Shown here: one piece after another, positions 34,593 to 47,950 of the stretch | Layout of the letters: each line of letters begins with the position of its first letter | Numbering within the stretch: position 1 is the stretch's first letter | Origin: Myrica gale | Lineage: Eukaryota; Streptophyta; Magnoliopsida; Fagales; Myricaceae | Assembly (NCBI GenBank): GCA_963930655.1 | Contig: OZ005603.1 | Coordinates: forward strand, 10,811,001 to 10,875,000 | Direction: 5' to 3' | Length of the DNA stretch: 64,000 nt | The notes under the pieces: model-generated | Told to the model about the DNA's origin: nothing | The model's database searches: none | The model's input: the letters and a program-made list of their open reading frames with translations, nothing else | Position numbers and translations under genes: made by a program

Positions 34593-35761
34593 CTACTTAC
34601 AAATATGCATGGATGACTTTTTGCTATGCACATAAAGAACATGTCTAGGTATTTTCACTACTGTAAAATTTTGGCTGGGATTGAAGGACATCTTACCTAA
34701 AAGGTTCGGTTATACCCACCCTTGCAGATATAAGTTGATATATGCAAGGGTGGGTATATTATTAAAGCCCGTTTAGCTAATTTATTTTTTGCTCGAACTT
34801 TTTTATTGCCAAGGAATCACTTTGTTGGCAATATCCGCTTTCCTCTGTCTTAGTTGTAAAGATTCTCTAAAGACGTAGTCACAAGTATTTGAGAGTAAGA
34901 TTAGAATTTAAGAGTTGCTTTTGTGTGAACTAGTTCGATTGTTGGATTGAGAATCCAACTTGAACAGCATTTTTACCGGTTGAGAAATACAGTCAAACAA
35001 TATATAATGTGGATAAAATGGTATCTTGAAACACCATCGCCTGAACATTGCCATGAGTAATAATCTTTGAATGCGTCTATATGATGTGTGGCGCAGTGGT
35101 TTCGGCTCAAAAGGAAGGAGGCTGGTTTTTGGTTTGGGAATTACAAAGGGATGAGCAGTGGCGCAATGGTAATTAGGGTTGCACTCGACGAGTGTGTTGG
35201 TAAAGGGAGGTTTTCCTTGTAGTGGGCGATGTTAGCATTTAGACTTGTTTCAGTCGTTGGAGCTGATTCTCTTGTCAAGCTGTTAAGAGACAGGGTTTAA
35301 ACGCGTAGAGGTACTCCAACAAAAATACATGATTTAAGGAATGAGTCTGTGAAGACTTGTGCGAGACATCTGCGCTTCCAGCCACGGCATGCTTCCAATG
35401 TCAGCCGAATGTTTCCACATGGTTGAGAGTGCTACCAGATCGAAGCTCTGTTTCTATTGTCATTGTTACCGCTAGTTCTCTTCCTCTTGTCACTGTTATT
35501 GCTCCATACAGGAAAAAATGGCTAGAAAAGTTTTAAAAGATAATAAGTTTAACGCATTGACTAGTTCCACATGTTTCAGCAAGTCAAAGCTGGAGCATTT
35601 AGTGTACAACGTGCACTGGTTTGACCAAATAGTAAAACAGGGTACAAAACTTTTACAATACTTCAGGAATCGAAGGTTGGGGGAAACAACATATAATAAA
35701 AAACTAAAAAGAGCATACAATAAATGATAACAGATTAAGATATTTTGCCTTGCACATGACA
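34593..35761. other. Intergenic; downstream flank of RLP copy A
   Basis: No gene. A 16-bp perfect inverted repeat (TATACCCACCCTTGCA at 34711-34726, complement at 34743-34758) forms a hairpin. From about 35340 onward the sequence is a diverged copy of the 3' flanks of RLP copies B (48060-48560) and C (62270-62470), so the duplication unit of the cluster extends beyond the coding regions. Confidence 0.6.
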
Positions 35762-38700
35762 TCATTTTCTATCAAGCTTGATCTTCCCTAGACAGTGAAT
35801 AGCTTTCTCCGTAATAAAGTAAACCATCCTCTCTTTCAGATTATCGAATCCTTGATAATAAGCTTGCCTCCATGATCTCTTAACAATGAGTGCACCGCAA
35901 GCTCCCCAAAACCTGACAATAAAGCCCACTAAGATGCTGATGTAGAATGATACCGACTCAAGTTCTTCTCCAATGTTGTTTCCTCTTCCAACGCAGTCAA
36001 TTGGAATTGCTTGGGGATCATCTTCTTCCCTCGGACATTTTGTCGAAAGAGGAGGTCCACAGAGTAAGGAGTTACCTTCGTACATGGATGAGTAATTTAG
36101 TGTTCGAAGTTGATTCCCAGATGGAATTTTCCCAGAGAAGTTGTTGAATGACAAATTCAGATGACTTAAGAAAGTCAAAGAAGACAATTCTTGAGGTAGA
36201 GAACCAGAAAGTGTATTTCTGGAAAGATCAAGTGATTCTAATTTTTTAGTAGGTGTAAAATTTTAGTTAGCAAACCCACCATAAATGGTGCAAATTCCCA
36301 ATTCCATTGGGGATTTTTCAAATTAGATGATTCATTGATAGATTTAGGTTGACTAATAGAGAGAGGGTAGTTATATCCTCAGGTATTTCTCCTGATAAAT
36401 TATTATTTGAAAGGTCTAAGGAATGGACAAGAAGAAGAGTTGAATACTCATATACATATTCTCTTCCTTTGAAAACCAGCTCCATTTCCTCCCCACTAAA
36501 GAATGTCCCATTAGAGTCATCGTTCTTACTCAAGTTCCCTAAACAGTGAGGAATTCTTCCGGAGAAATTATAATGTGCAAGGTTCAAGATCATAAGTTTT
36601 GAAAGAAGACATATATCCTGTGGTATATCCCCATCAAACGAGTTGGATCTTAAGTTTAACCTCAACAAATTTGATAAGCTTTTCCCTCTCCATGCAAGTA
36701 GATTTCCGGAAAATTTGTTTCCTCCAAGGTCAAGGGTTTCCAAGTTTGTATAGTTTCTGAACCAAGAAGGGAGTTGGCCTTCAAGATGATTTTTACTCAA
36801 CGATAAATAACTCATTGAAGTCAAACATCCCATCGAACCTGAGAGATTTCCATATATATTATTATTTGCTACATCAAAGATAGATAAGCCCTTTAAATCT
36901 TCCCACTGAGGAGGGAATTCCCCAGACAAGATAGAAATAATAAGTTCTTCAAGAGTCCAATAGCACGGGGAATTTCGCCTATAATAGAATTAGAAGCGAG
37001 ATTCAAATTTTCTAAATTGGGCCAAAGTTCCCCTTAGGGGTATCTAAAAAACTAGTCGGACCTGTCGAACCGGACCGAAACCAATGCAAAAAAAACTTAC
37101 CGGAATGGCCTGTCCGGTGAAACCGGTACACTCCGGTCCGGTCTCAATTTCATACATAGAAAAATTGGTACCGGACTGGAGTATACTGCTCCAGACCAAA
37201 CCGAACTGGTTTATTTAAAAATAAACTAAAACTAACAAACAAATCACTCGACCCCCCGAGTCCTCTCTCACTTTCACATTTCAAACCCTAACCCCCCTCT
37301 CAGTTCGTGATGACGCACCCTTGACCCCCCTCTCTCAGTTTGCGCCGGTGCAACACCCGTCCCCGTCCCCGCTCAGTTCATGCACCCCCCTTAGTTCGCA
37401 CTTCGCACAACCCCCCTCTCATGTAACAACCCCCTCCCTCCTTCACGCACAACCCCCTCACTCCTCAACCTCCTTGCCGTGTGTCTCTCTCTCCCTTACT
37501 GTGTCTCCCTTGCGTGAATTGGTGTTGTTCTTAGTTAATTTACTGGGATTTTGTAGGTTAAAGGATTATGATTCACTGATTTGTGAATTTCTACCGTGTG
37601 GTCAGTGCATTGCCATTGAGGTAAAAATTTATGAACTTATTTAGTTAATTATTTATTATAGTTAATTAGTTAATTTAAAATTTTAGAGTATAGATTAGAT
37701 TGTGAAACTATGGAGGATGAGCATGATTGGAGGATTTGATTTTGTTTGACTGTGAAACTGTGGAGGATGGACTTGATTGGAGGATTTAGTTTTGTTTGAA
37801 GTTGTGAATCTGTTTGAAATTGTGTTTGAAATTTTCTTTATTGATTGTGAAATTGTGTTAGACTATTAGAGTATGAGTATGTTTAATTTAATGAGTATGA
37901 GTATTTTTTTTTCAAATTGAGAATCGATAAATCACTTAAGAGTTGATAGCTCGGCTTCTTTTATGTCTGAAGCTCTGATAGAGCATTTCCTTAATCATGT
38001 AATGCAAAGGACTGAGACAGCAACCTAGCTAGTCCCAGTTATATTGTTTTTCCTGCATGATTGTATTTCTCGTACTTTTGCTTTTAATTTATTGAATTTA
38101 TCTGGTCTATGACAAATGGTAAAATATTATCTTAAGGATTAGGCTTTCGGCTTGAAGTCATGTGCTTTAATAAGTGTCATAGTACCCTTACTCAAAGCAT
38201 TATACAAGAATAATCTCTTAGTACTTTGAAGAAGTATATATTGTGTGTTTAAAAGGTTAATTTTAGATGCGGAGAAAGACCTAACAAGTTCCCAACATTT
38301 TTTTTGTTAAAAGAGAACACAACATTGCAACATATAACACATTGTCATTTGCTAGTAACTTAAAAGGTGTAACTGTGGGTTTCATATATAATTCGACACA
38401 CTGTTTCAAATTGAATAATTGTGATTTGACATAATTGGCATAATTGTGATTTGAATAACTGTGTGATTTGACATAATTGTGATTTGATTTGTGAGTTGTG
38501 AATAATATTGAGTCATTGACTATCATGTGATTGTTTGTTCACCTTTCCTAGATGAATAATCAATATGAACCATCCATAGAGGGCCAGAGAGTACAGTCTA
38601 TGTCTCCTGTAATTGATTTAGAATCTGGCTAAGATGTCCCTAGTCCTACTCCTACCCCTACCAACCAAAATCGCCCGCCTCCCAAACCTAAAGCATCCAT

Positions 38701-41700
38701 GGTATTGGAACACATGACAAAGAAGAAAAATTGTGATCCCTCATACCCCATGTGATTTTGTAACTATTTTCAGAAGGAGTATCCTTGTGACCGTAACAAG
38801 ATTGGTACCTCAACCCTTAGAAATCATGTATGGAGTGTGAGAAAAATCCTATGAATAGGATAAAAGGTCCAATGGATAAATATCAAACACACTTGACTAG
38901 TAGTACAACGGCTGAAGGATGAAGTAACAATATTGAGTCTAGTTTAATAGCCTATAGGTATAATTCAGTGGTACCAGGGCAAAAGCTTGCATAGATGTGT
39001 ATTATTGATGAGATGTCATTGAAGGTAGTGGATGATCAAGGTTTTCAGGCCTTTGTTAAGTCACTTGTACCTAGTTTTCAAATGTCTTCTCGCCAAACTG
39101 TGCAAAGAGATATTCTAAAAATTTATCAAGATGAGAAGGAGAAAGTGAAGAGACTTTTTAGTTCATGTGCATACAGAGTTAGTTTGACTACCGACACATG
39201 GACCTCAGTGCAGAACTTAAATTACATGAATCTCACAACGCACTTTTTTGATAATGATTGTAAGTTGCGCAAAAAGATTATAAATTTCTGTCAAGTTCCT
39301 AATCACAAGGGAGAAACAATTGAGAAGTATGTGGAGGTTTGCTTACTTGATTAGGGTATTGAGAGAATTCTTTTCGTTACAGTTGACAATGTTTCTTCTA
39401 ATGATGATGCTATTCGGTTTCTAAAAATACTTTTGAAGGGAAATTTATTACAAGGCAATTATCTTCATATGAGATGTTGTGCGCATATTCTTAACCTTGT
39501 TATTTGTGAGGGGTTAAATGATTGTGATGAGTCTATTCTGAAGGTAAGGAATGAAGTGAGGTATGTGAGGTCATCTCCATCAAGGTTGGAGAAGTTTAAG
39601 TTTTGTGCTAAGAAGATGAAAATTGATACAAATAAATTCGTACTTTTGATGTGCAAAAGAGATGAAATTCAACATATCTCATGTTGGAGATTGCAGAAAG
39701 GTTTCAAGCAGCCTTTCTAAGATTAAAGACTGATGATTCTGGGTTTATTCGTGCATGTAGTGAGGGAGATGGACTTGGACCTCCCACTAGGGAGAATCGA
39801 GAGAAGATAAGGATTTTTGTTATGTTTTTGAAAGTTTTATTTGATGCTACTGTCAAACTTTTTGGCTCTTTGTATGTGACATCAAATATCTTCTTCCCTG
39901 AGCTTTGTCAAATTCAGTCATATTTGATTAGAATGTCTAAGAATGACAATGCAGTAGTACACATCATGACAATAGAGATGAAGACCAAGTATGATAAGTA
40001 TTGAGGCAATATGGAGAAGTTAAACATGATGATATTCATTGCAAGTGTGATTGATCCTAGAGGCAAATTGGGTGTGGTAGAGTATTGGTTGAAGAAAATA
40101 TATACACCGGAGTTGGCAAATACTTTGATATCATCTACAAAATGTTTGTTAGACGACTTGTTTAATGAGTATAACATGGTCTATGGAGATTCAAGCATGA
40201 CACGTCCACAAGTATATTATTTGTAGATTCTAATGTATTTCTTTTAATTATTTGTACATAGGGTTTTGAGCCTCCTCCATCTGCTAGTTTTGATTTTTCT
40301 ATGGATGATGCATCTGGCTTTAGTGACGTAATAGATGTCCCTTCTTTTGAGAAGTATGGGCAAGATCACGAAGTTGACCATGTGAAGTCCGAAATTGATG
40401 CATATCTAACAAATAGGTGTGGGACACATAATACCCCATCCATTGATATTTGGCTTGATGGGGTAATAATAAATCCAAATATCTCATACTTGCGAGGGTG
40501 GCAAGGGATGTGCTGGCTATGCCTGTTTCCATAGTTGCTAGTGAGTCAACATTTAGCACGGGAGGTCGTGTGCTTGATCCTTTCCGCAGTTTTTTTTTAT
40601 CTCCGGTCACAATTAAAGCTATTGTGTTCTCTCAAAATTTGTTGAAGGATTCAATTAATTAGATCTTCGGGAGTCAATGGATGAAGTTGAGGCCTATGAG
40701 GCATTAGAATCAGGTAATCTTATTTTAAAATGTATCTATGTTGGTTAGTTTTTAATTTTGTAAGTTCTTGTCATTTAATATTTATGAAGATTTAAACATG
40801 TTGTTTATGTTCTAATTATTAGGAATAACTTTTAACTCACGAGTGACTCGGATTGAGATCAATGAGGACTAATTAGATTGATTTCATGGTAAGTTTTTTT
40901 AATATATAATAATGCCCATTATTGTTAATTTGTTTCATAGTTTATTATCTCACATGTATTTTTTTTACAGCTTGAAGGGAGATGGACAATTGGACAATTG
41001 ATGACGGATTTTGACTTTAAGGGAGATGGACAATTGGACAAATGTTGAAACAGGTCATCATTTATCTCCCCACTTATGCTATTGGAGACCAGAACAAATG
41101 TTTGCAAGTTGCAAAGGTTAGCAAATGAACTAGGGATTTTTCCGTGGATATTGTTCAAAGATAGATCCAGTTTGAGCAAGTGGGTTAAATGTCCCAAACC
41201 AACGGGTAAGGGACCTTCAATGACATAATGCATTGAAAGATCAAGCTCTTGCAAAGAATGTAGATCAGCAAATGCTTCGGGAATGACACCTCGGAGGGAA
41301 TTTTCTGCAAGATTCAGTATCGAGAGCTCACTCACATTTGAGAGCCAGTGAGGTATGGAGGAGTTGAAATTGTTGAGCGAGAGGTCAAGGACTTAAAGCA
41401 TTGTGAAGTTGATGGAAGAAAGAGAGTGAGGAAGACTAACTTGCAAGTCCCAAATTGAGGTACTTAAGAGAACGAAAACCATCAAGCCACTTTAGGTTTT
41501 TGACATCCAATCCTTTAGAATATGAAGATGATTCAAGGTCGAGATATTGCAGCCTTGATAGATTCCTGAGATGGGGAGGAATAACTCCGGCAAAGAAAGA
41601 GAAAGAGAGGTTGAGATAGCTCGAATTTTCAAGTGAATCCAAAAACTCGGGAATTTTGTTTCCTGTAAAATTATTGAGGCTTAGGTCCAAGTAACTCAAA

Positions 41701-42117
41701 TTCTTCAAATCCAGTAACCCACAAGGACGACATGTTGAGAGCTTCTCTCCATTCATATTCGTAATCAAATTTGGCCATTGGAAGTGGGTTTTTGAGGTCG
41801 AGCATGATGACATGTCCTGTCTTGCTGTCGCAGCCAACACCAATCCATTTACAGCAATCTTCGCCAACCCAAGATGAGAGGCGACCTGATGGGTCTAGGA
41901 GGCTTTGTTTGAAGCTGAGGAGTGCTCTCCTCTCCATCTCCGAGCATCTGAAAGTTAGCGTGTTGGTGGCTGAAGCGGACTTTATAGCTTGTGGGTAGGG
42001 AGGTCCTAGTGGACAGAAGGAAAAAAACAAGAGGAGATGAGCAATAGAGGTGAAGGTGTGGGTGCCAACCAATTTGGTTATGTGGTGAAGGTTTAGGGAG
42101 GATACTTGGCCTTCCAC
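35762..42117 (-). pseudogene. LRR receptor-like protein copy A, split by a hAT transposon
   Basis: N-terminal part at 42117-41058: signal peptide, LRRNT cap with paired Cys ([20 protein letters not shown], then [10 protein letters not shown]) and several LRRs. C-terminal part at 37033-35762: LRRs such as LETLDLGGNKFSGNL, the cap GNSLLCGPPLSTKC, an acidic spacer, one transmembrane helix (SFYISILVGFIVRFWGACGA) and a short tail. Compared with copy B, about 550 bp of middle LRRs are missing and replaced by about 4 kb of dead hAT DNA. Other lesions: a deletion with frame change near 41740, a stop near 41398, a stop and short insertion at 36240-36320. The family (EIX/Cf-type RLPs) detects apoplastic pathogen signals and has no kinase domain. 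Non-functional here. Confidence 0.88.
37034..41055 (+). mobile_element. Degenerate autonomous hAT (Ac/Tam3-type) transposon, 3' end missing
   Basis: Begins at the exact break in RLP copy A with TAGGGGTATCTAAAAAACTA and GGTCCGGT-type subterminal words. The coding remnant runs about 38552-40670 on the plus strand. It includes a BED-like zinc-finger region (38750-38840), SLTTDTWTSVQNLNYMNLTT (39183-39242), the CAHILNLVICEGL segment (from 39478) and the C-terminal dimerisation region (VASESTFSTGGRVLDPFRS, about 40535-40592). In-frame stops occur near 38630, 38754, 39354 and 40003, with a frame change near 39690. A 3' inverted repeat matching the left end is not seen before LRR sequence resumes near 41058, so the right end seems lost. 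A duplicated 18-bp GGGAGATGGACAATTGGA lies at the right junction. Confidence 0.82.
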
Positions 42118-42142
42118 ACAAGATATGAATATATAAAGGTGG

Positions 42143-42258
42143 TTTTTTTTTTCTTGGCAAATTTTAGAAGCAGGAAAACCTGCGGTAGGGAGATTCCACC
42201 CCCGAATCTAACCCTACAAAAAAAGGAGGAAGTGCCAACTGAGCTTCAGCTCACTGGC
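42143..42258 (-). mobile_element. tRNA-derived SINE with 11-bp target-site duplication
   Basis: Minus-strand 116-bp insertion with a poly-A tail of 10 (T run at 42143-42152), a 5' region containing GCTCAGTTGGCA (A-box-like) and GGTGGAATCTCC (B-box-like), spaced as in tRNA-derived SINEs. Flanked by the direct repeat tataaaggtgg at 42132-42142 and 42259-42269. The corresponding place upstream of RLP copy B (about 51575) has no insertion. It lies just upstream of the RLP copy A start. Confidence 0.8.
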
Positions 42259-42269
42259 TATAAAGGTGG

Positions 42270-44285
42270 GTTTTAATTGCTGTAAATTATGCATCGTATG
42301 TTTGCTCCATGCATTAATGACTGTTTGACGCGGGAGGTAGAACTTAGATATCTACCTATTTTCTTTTTCCAAAAAAATAAAAACAAGGAAGGCGCGCCTT
42401 GCGGCAAAAATAAGCATTGTACTGTTTAGACAACTGGGTAGAGTACTTTTAAAAGGGTGAAAATAGTAATTAAAGTCATTAATTAAGCAATCTTTTATTG
42501 CTTGAATTTTTTAAATTAAGATATATATTTAAACTATGACAGAGTAAAAAGAGAAGAAAAGGAGATCAAATGACGAATGAAAAAGAAGTCTAATTACGCG
42601 TGAAGTACAAGGCGGGCGACATAAAAGTCTAAAACGTGTAGGAGGTAGGTGCCTTTTGAGGCACTATCATACTTGTCCACATTCACATTTTCTTGGCTAT
42701 TGTTGACAAAGAAAAGGACCATAATGAAAGACTGTGAAGTCTCATATTTGACTATATCGATCCGTCCACATTGGGTTCGAAAGTTTGTCCGAATGCAAAA
42801 GAACCAATGACACAAGTACGGACTCCGAGTCTTCTCCAAGCAAATTTCCCATGAAGTTCCATCCGGACCTATAATTATCAATGAAACGTATATAGTGGGA
42901 AGACATAAAGTCTAACACATATTCAAGAATATCTATTCATCATGAATATTGGAAAAAGATAGATTAGAAACCAAATTATTGGAGAGAGGGTTAACTTTGT
43001 ACATTAACAATTCCACCCGTTTTGAAAAAAAAAATTGAGTTATATATACTAAGAGAAGAGGGACTAACTACTAAAAAGGAAATAAAAGAATAAAATCGAA
43101 AAATACATAATTTGTCTTTCTTGCAAAAAAAAAAATATGTGAAATTTTTAAACTATGACAGATGCATGGTATAGAGCTTTCAATAATTACCCTAAATTAT
43201 CAAGTCGAGATTTTGTGTTGGGCTGACTGACCCTCGAGATGGTATAGTACAGAGCTTACATTTTCTCATTATGTTTGTCTCACAGTGCTCTGATTGGTGT
43301 TTGGGAAAGTAAAAGGAAAATGATTGAAATTGGCATCTTTGTTTAAGATTTCTTCTTGCTCTGTTAATTTTTTCTGCAAACCGAACTCAAAACAAGGGTA
43401 GGTAGCATTGAATCATATTTGGTCATTTTCCTTCTTCCTCTGCCAGCATATGTTAACGCTGCTTGTCCATGGCTCAATATTAATTTTGAAAGCCGAAAAA
43501 TGACATCTGGAGAATGTTAGTGAATTCATTAGCATCCTTGTCAAACTAATTTTCCACCTTTGTTTGGTCGAACTTTGAACATGGTTGGTCCTTGTTGGAG
43601 GAGACCCGTGCGGGGATATGTGGCAAGGTGTCCAGTGCGTCTTCTCAAATTAAATTGCATCTTATAAACTCATTACATCTGCGAGCATATTGAGAAGGAG
43701 CTATCAAATTAAATTGCTGGGATTAGTTTAACTATTGAATGTCTCTATCTGTAATCTCATAAAGTTTGTACTACATTCTGAAGCAGAGATTTGAGCAACA
43801 ACCACATTGGTGGGATGATTCCATCCAGTTTTCCCCTTACTATCAGGAACTTGTATGTTTAAATTCGTTGGCTCTCATATCCATGAGAGAGCTAATTTAG
43901 TGAGCCAACTATATTCTGTTATGCTCTTGTTGAACTTAACGAAAAAAACAGAAAATTGAAATGAATGAAATAGACAGTTTTCCGTGTTTCGTTGTCTGGT
44001 TTGTATACACTCATCAGACCTACTAATATCTTCATTTGTCTCGGCGTCTCGCTCAGGTTGGGAGACCGAGACAAATGAAACGACTCCTACCTAAAGCCAC
44101 ATTCATTGGGACAAATCTTTTAGATTTTAGCGAAGATATTAGGAGACAGGGAAAAAGAATATAAAATTTGGGTAAACGAAAGGGGTGGTGGTTAACCAGA
44201 AGATGTCACGAGCATGGCTAATCATCCTATCCAAATTCGAGCAAACTTTTGTTATCCTACCAAATTGCCCGTTTAGGTGCTATTA
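42270..44285. other. Intergenic between RLP copy A and the TE block
   Basis: Contains sequence related to the upstream flank of copy B (42530-42880 resembles 52840-53290). A hairpin with about 18-bp arms lies at 44031-44078 (TTCATTTGTCTCGG and its complement). No gene recognised. Confidence 0.5.
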
Positions 44286-44484
44286 TGCTGCGTTTGCTAA
44301 TACAATTTTACCTAAAATATTCTCTCTCTCCTAATAAAATACTACAATATAATCTCTCTCTTTCCCATAAAAAAATATAAAAAATTACAAAAAATATAAA
44401 AAATTACCTCTCTCTTCACTTTTTCACTAAACTCAATACCAACACAAAACCCAATACCAAAAATATTTCAACACAAACACAACC
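44286..44484. mobile_element. MITE, PIF/Harbinger (Tourist-like), copy 2
   Basis: 199-bp member of the same family as 14673-14852, with flanking tta duplication (44283-44285 and 44485-44487). It has an extra internal repeat of the ataaaaaattac block compared with the other copies. Confidence 0.78.
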
Positions 44485-44489
44485 TTAAT

Positions 44490-47400
44490 GCAATTAAGTT
44501 ACACGGTGCATTTCAGCACAAAAGCACCTAATCTCGTTCGAACCACATTCTATTGTTTGAACATGATACAATTAAGTTACACAATGTTTTTCAGCAATTA
44601 AGTTAAATGGTACGTAACACACTCGTTCGAACCATAATGTATTAAATATTAATAAATTCATAACAAAGCATTACACGACGTATTTGTCCAAAAAAATTAA
44701 AAATATAACAAGCATTACACGACGTCGTATGTACTGGCAGGAGCCTTTTCAATAGACACGTGGATGTAATCGTTTGAATAGAAACTTTCGTTTGAACACT
44801 ATATTCCAAATCCAACCGTAGAGTGGATTTCAACTCTAATTTAAATGTCTGTGATGATAAAATCAGATTTAATTTACTTATATTAAATTAGGTTTATGTA
44901 TCAAAATATATATATATAGTAAATGTATACATTTATGCTCCCAACAAGTTTACAATATAATATATATAAATATATGTATATAATATTTTTTTTATAGACT
45001 AATGTAGTGGATTTAAATATTGCAACTATAGATATAATGTAGAATATCTTTACAACCTAATTGATCATAAAAGAAGCAAAAAAACTTTAATATAAAAGCT
45101 GCAACACTGGTGGGTGATTATAATAACATAAAAGACATCAATACATAATATCCCAAAATGTGATCATAATAGCATAACAGACATAAATACATAATATCCC
45201 AAAGTCTCGACGCATAGTCATAATAAAAACATACGGTAAAAGATACAACATACTTAAAACATAATAGACTGGTCAAGTGCCACTGTGTCATACAAAATAC
45301 AAAGATATTAGATGATCAAATGTCTCACTCCTTACTTAGTTCATGGATCTCTGACTCAATCTTGTCAAATCACTCGCTCATCCGCGACGTAATCTCGTAC
45401 AACAACATGTTCATCCATGGAGGACATTCGACCTGGCTCGAGGAGCTCTGACCAACCACATAAGTAGATGATCTACCTCATTGTGTGGGACGACTACGAG
45501 GAGGCGGTCTGCCATCCATGGCGTCCTCATCTGGACCGACATCAGAGACAACATGTGCTCCAGACTGAGGAAGATGAGCTGCAATGCGACTGAATGTAAT
45601 AAGACATACTGGCACAGTTGGAGATCGTATCTTCTCATATGGCAAAAAAGGAACATCACCAGCCACGTGGAAGATCATCTGCGCTTGGATGTATACCATG
45701 CATCTCGAAGTATCAGCTGAACAATAAAAGCTGAGAGATCAATTAGAGTCCGATACTTAACCATAACGAGAAGGAATCCGTGCTCAAAACTGAGATGAAG
45801 CATCAGAAGAGTGTTGTCAGATCTCGATGACATATCAATGTAGATAACACAGTCATAGCTGCACCGTCACTTCTTCTAATGTGATGTCAAACGGAGAGCC
45901 AATGGTCGGGTATGCCGGCACCTGGGGTCTCATTAATCCAATAACTGAGCAATAATATTAGCGGATAGTATGAAAAAGACTTGGACAGTCAGTTCCTCGA
46001 CATTAGCATCAACAGTGAGAACTTGTGCATAGAAGTCACGCACAAGATCGACGTATACGTACCCGGTAGATTCGAGAAAATAAGCCCATCTACTCTCCTC
46101 AAAGTTAGACTGTATGCTCTGACCTTCATACTCCAACTCGTTGAAATCCCTCAAGCGAACAAATCGCTCAATAACAACTGGTCTCTTGTAAATCAACGCT
46201 TGATGCTGAGCTAGAGGCAATGACTCTCTAGGTTGAGCAGCTTGTGAAGATGAGGATGCACATCTTCTTGGTGCCATTTTGAAAGCTACAAAATAATTCA
46301 AGTTAATATTAATTTGTATATAATTAATAAAGTTATTATCTAAATAAAATCATAAGGAATCCAAAACTATCTTACAATATGTTATTAATCATGGAGAACA
46401 ATTCATAAAATAAAATATATGTAAATATTAATCATGTTGAACTTATAACAAGAACTAACAATGAAACAAAAAAAAGAACTAACAATGAAACTACTGTATT
46501 AAAAAAACAATCGAACTAACGTGCTATAAACAAGATGTACATAAGGTATTTACTAGGCAAGACGTAGATTATCCTGTGAAATATAAAAATATTCTCTAAA
46601 ATGATATAAACAAGATGAACAGAGACAAAAAGCGGTCCAATTGGACACATACAGAAGTGTTTATATCTTCAATAAGTTACCTGAAGTGAACAAGATTCAC
46701 CTCCAACAACATATTTGACAAAATGGTGTGAAAAATTGTTGTTTTAATTATTGGTACAGTTTTTGTTGAACTAAAAAAACACAAACATTTTTTTTTGATG
46801 AAGCGCTAATCTTATATATGGAAGGACTGAAATGAAATACAGGAGACGAAAAATCGAAGGACAAAAGGACAAACAACAAGCAAATACAAACGGAAAAAAC
46901 CAAACTAACACACGAATTCTAAGCATAGCACTACCAAACTAACAAGGAAAACAATGAAAGGCTACGGAGATGATCCACGTACCTGAGGAAGACAACGAAA
47001 TGAAGAGCAATCTGGTGGAGAAAATTGAGAACCTCTAGTTTCATGGACAAATGGAGCGTTCTCGTAAGTGTTTTTTTATGAAGCGTATTCCACCTTTGGT
47101 TCGAACAAAATGGCTTTTAAAACCAACTAGAACGTTTTAGGAGAAAGACGACGATTGGACTCTCATTCAAACCAGTATACTTGCATTCGATCTATAGTTG
47201 GACAGATGACACAAATTGAAAGGTCCACAATTACCATGTGGCGCAATCCTTAGACTCTCGTTCGACCAAACAAACCTTAGTTCGAACTAGTTTAGGCATC
47301 TGTCTATCTTGTTCGAACCAACTGACATTGTTCGAATAGGTTCAGGCGTTGCAGGCAACGAAGAGACGTTGTCTGTGACGCCTCACACACAAACAAACTA

Positions 47401-47950
47401 GGCATTAACACCTGTCGATCTCGTTTGAACACACTTCGTGGTTCGAACGGGGCAGGCATTTTAGGCAAATCCTTTATGTTGCTTGTGACGCTTCACACAC
47501 CAACGAATCAAAAAGGAACACCTATCAACCCTGTTTGAACAAAAGTATATACGATTCGAACGACACAAGACAAATATTATGCGACCACGACAAGTCGTCA
47601 AGGATGTTTCCATTCATTGACGATTATAATATGTCGTTGCAAAAACGTATAGCTCGACCGAGACTTTCTAATTGAACGAAGTTTCTAATTTTGCGGCAAA
47701 CATGTTTCATCACAGAAAATTTCTAACCTACGACAACTTAGTTATATGCAACGGAATTCGTTAAGCGTCGCTAAATGTCGTTCCACCGGGTTCAGGACGT
47801 TCGAACAGGGTTTGGTGCACTATTTTATTAATTAAATGGCTTTTTTTACCCGTTCGAACGACGCTTTTGGAGACAATGTTTTTGATTCGCCGCTGAAGAT
47901 GTGTTGTTGTCATTGAAAATTTCGCGTTGAAAGTCAGATCTATTGTAGTG
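44490..47950 (-). mobile_element. Degraded transposon-like block rich in TTCGAAC motifs
   Basis: About 3.4 kb in which the word GTTCGAAC and close variants recur in both orientations at both sides (44530-44650, 44755-44800, and 47090-47860). A minus-strand frame at 46301-45933, starting MAPRRCASSSSQAAQPRESL, resembles the plant transposon-associated protein domain found in gene-poor repeats; related frame pieces continue to 45411 past stops. The right edge ends ...ATCTATTGTAGTG at 47950, which looks like an inverted CACTA terminus; a matching left end was not found. A poly-T run at about 46790 followed by retroposon-like sequence suggests a nested insertion. Confidence 0.45.

Noticed and set aside
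42151..42258. Possible tRNA gene suggested by GCTCAGTTGGCA
   Set aside because: The A/B-box words belong to a SINE with poly-A tail and target duplication; no cloverleaf can be formed.
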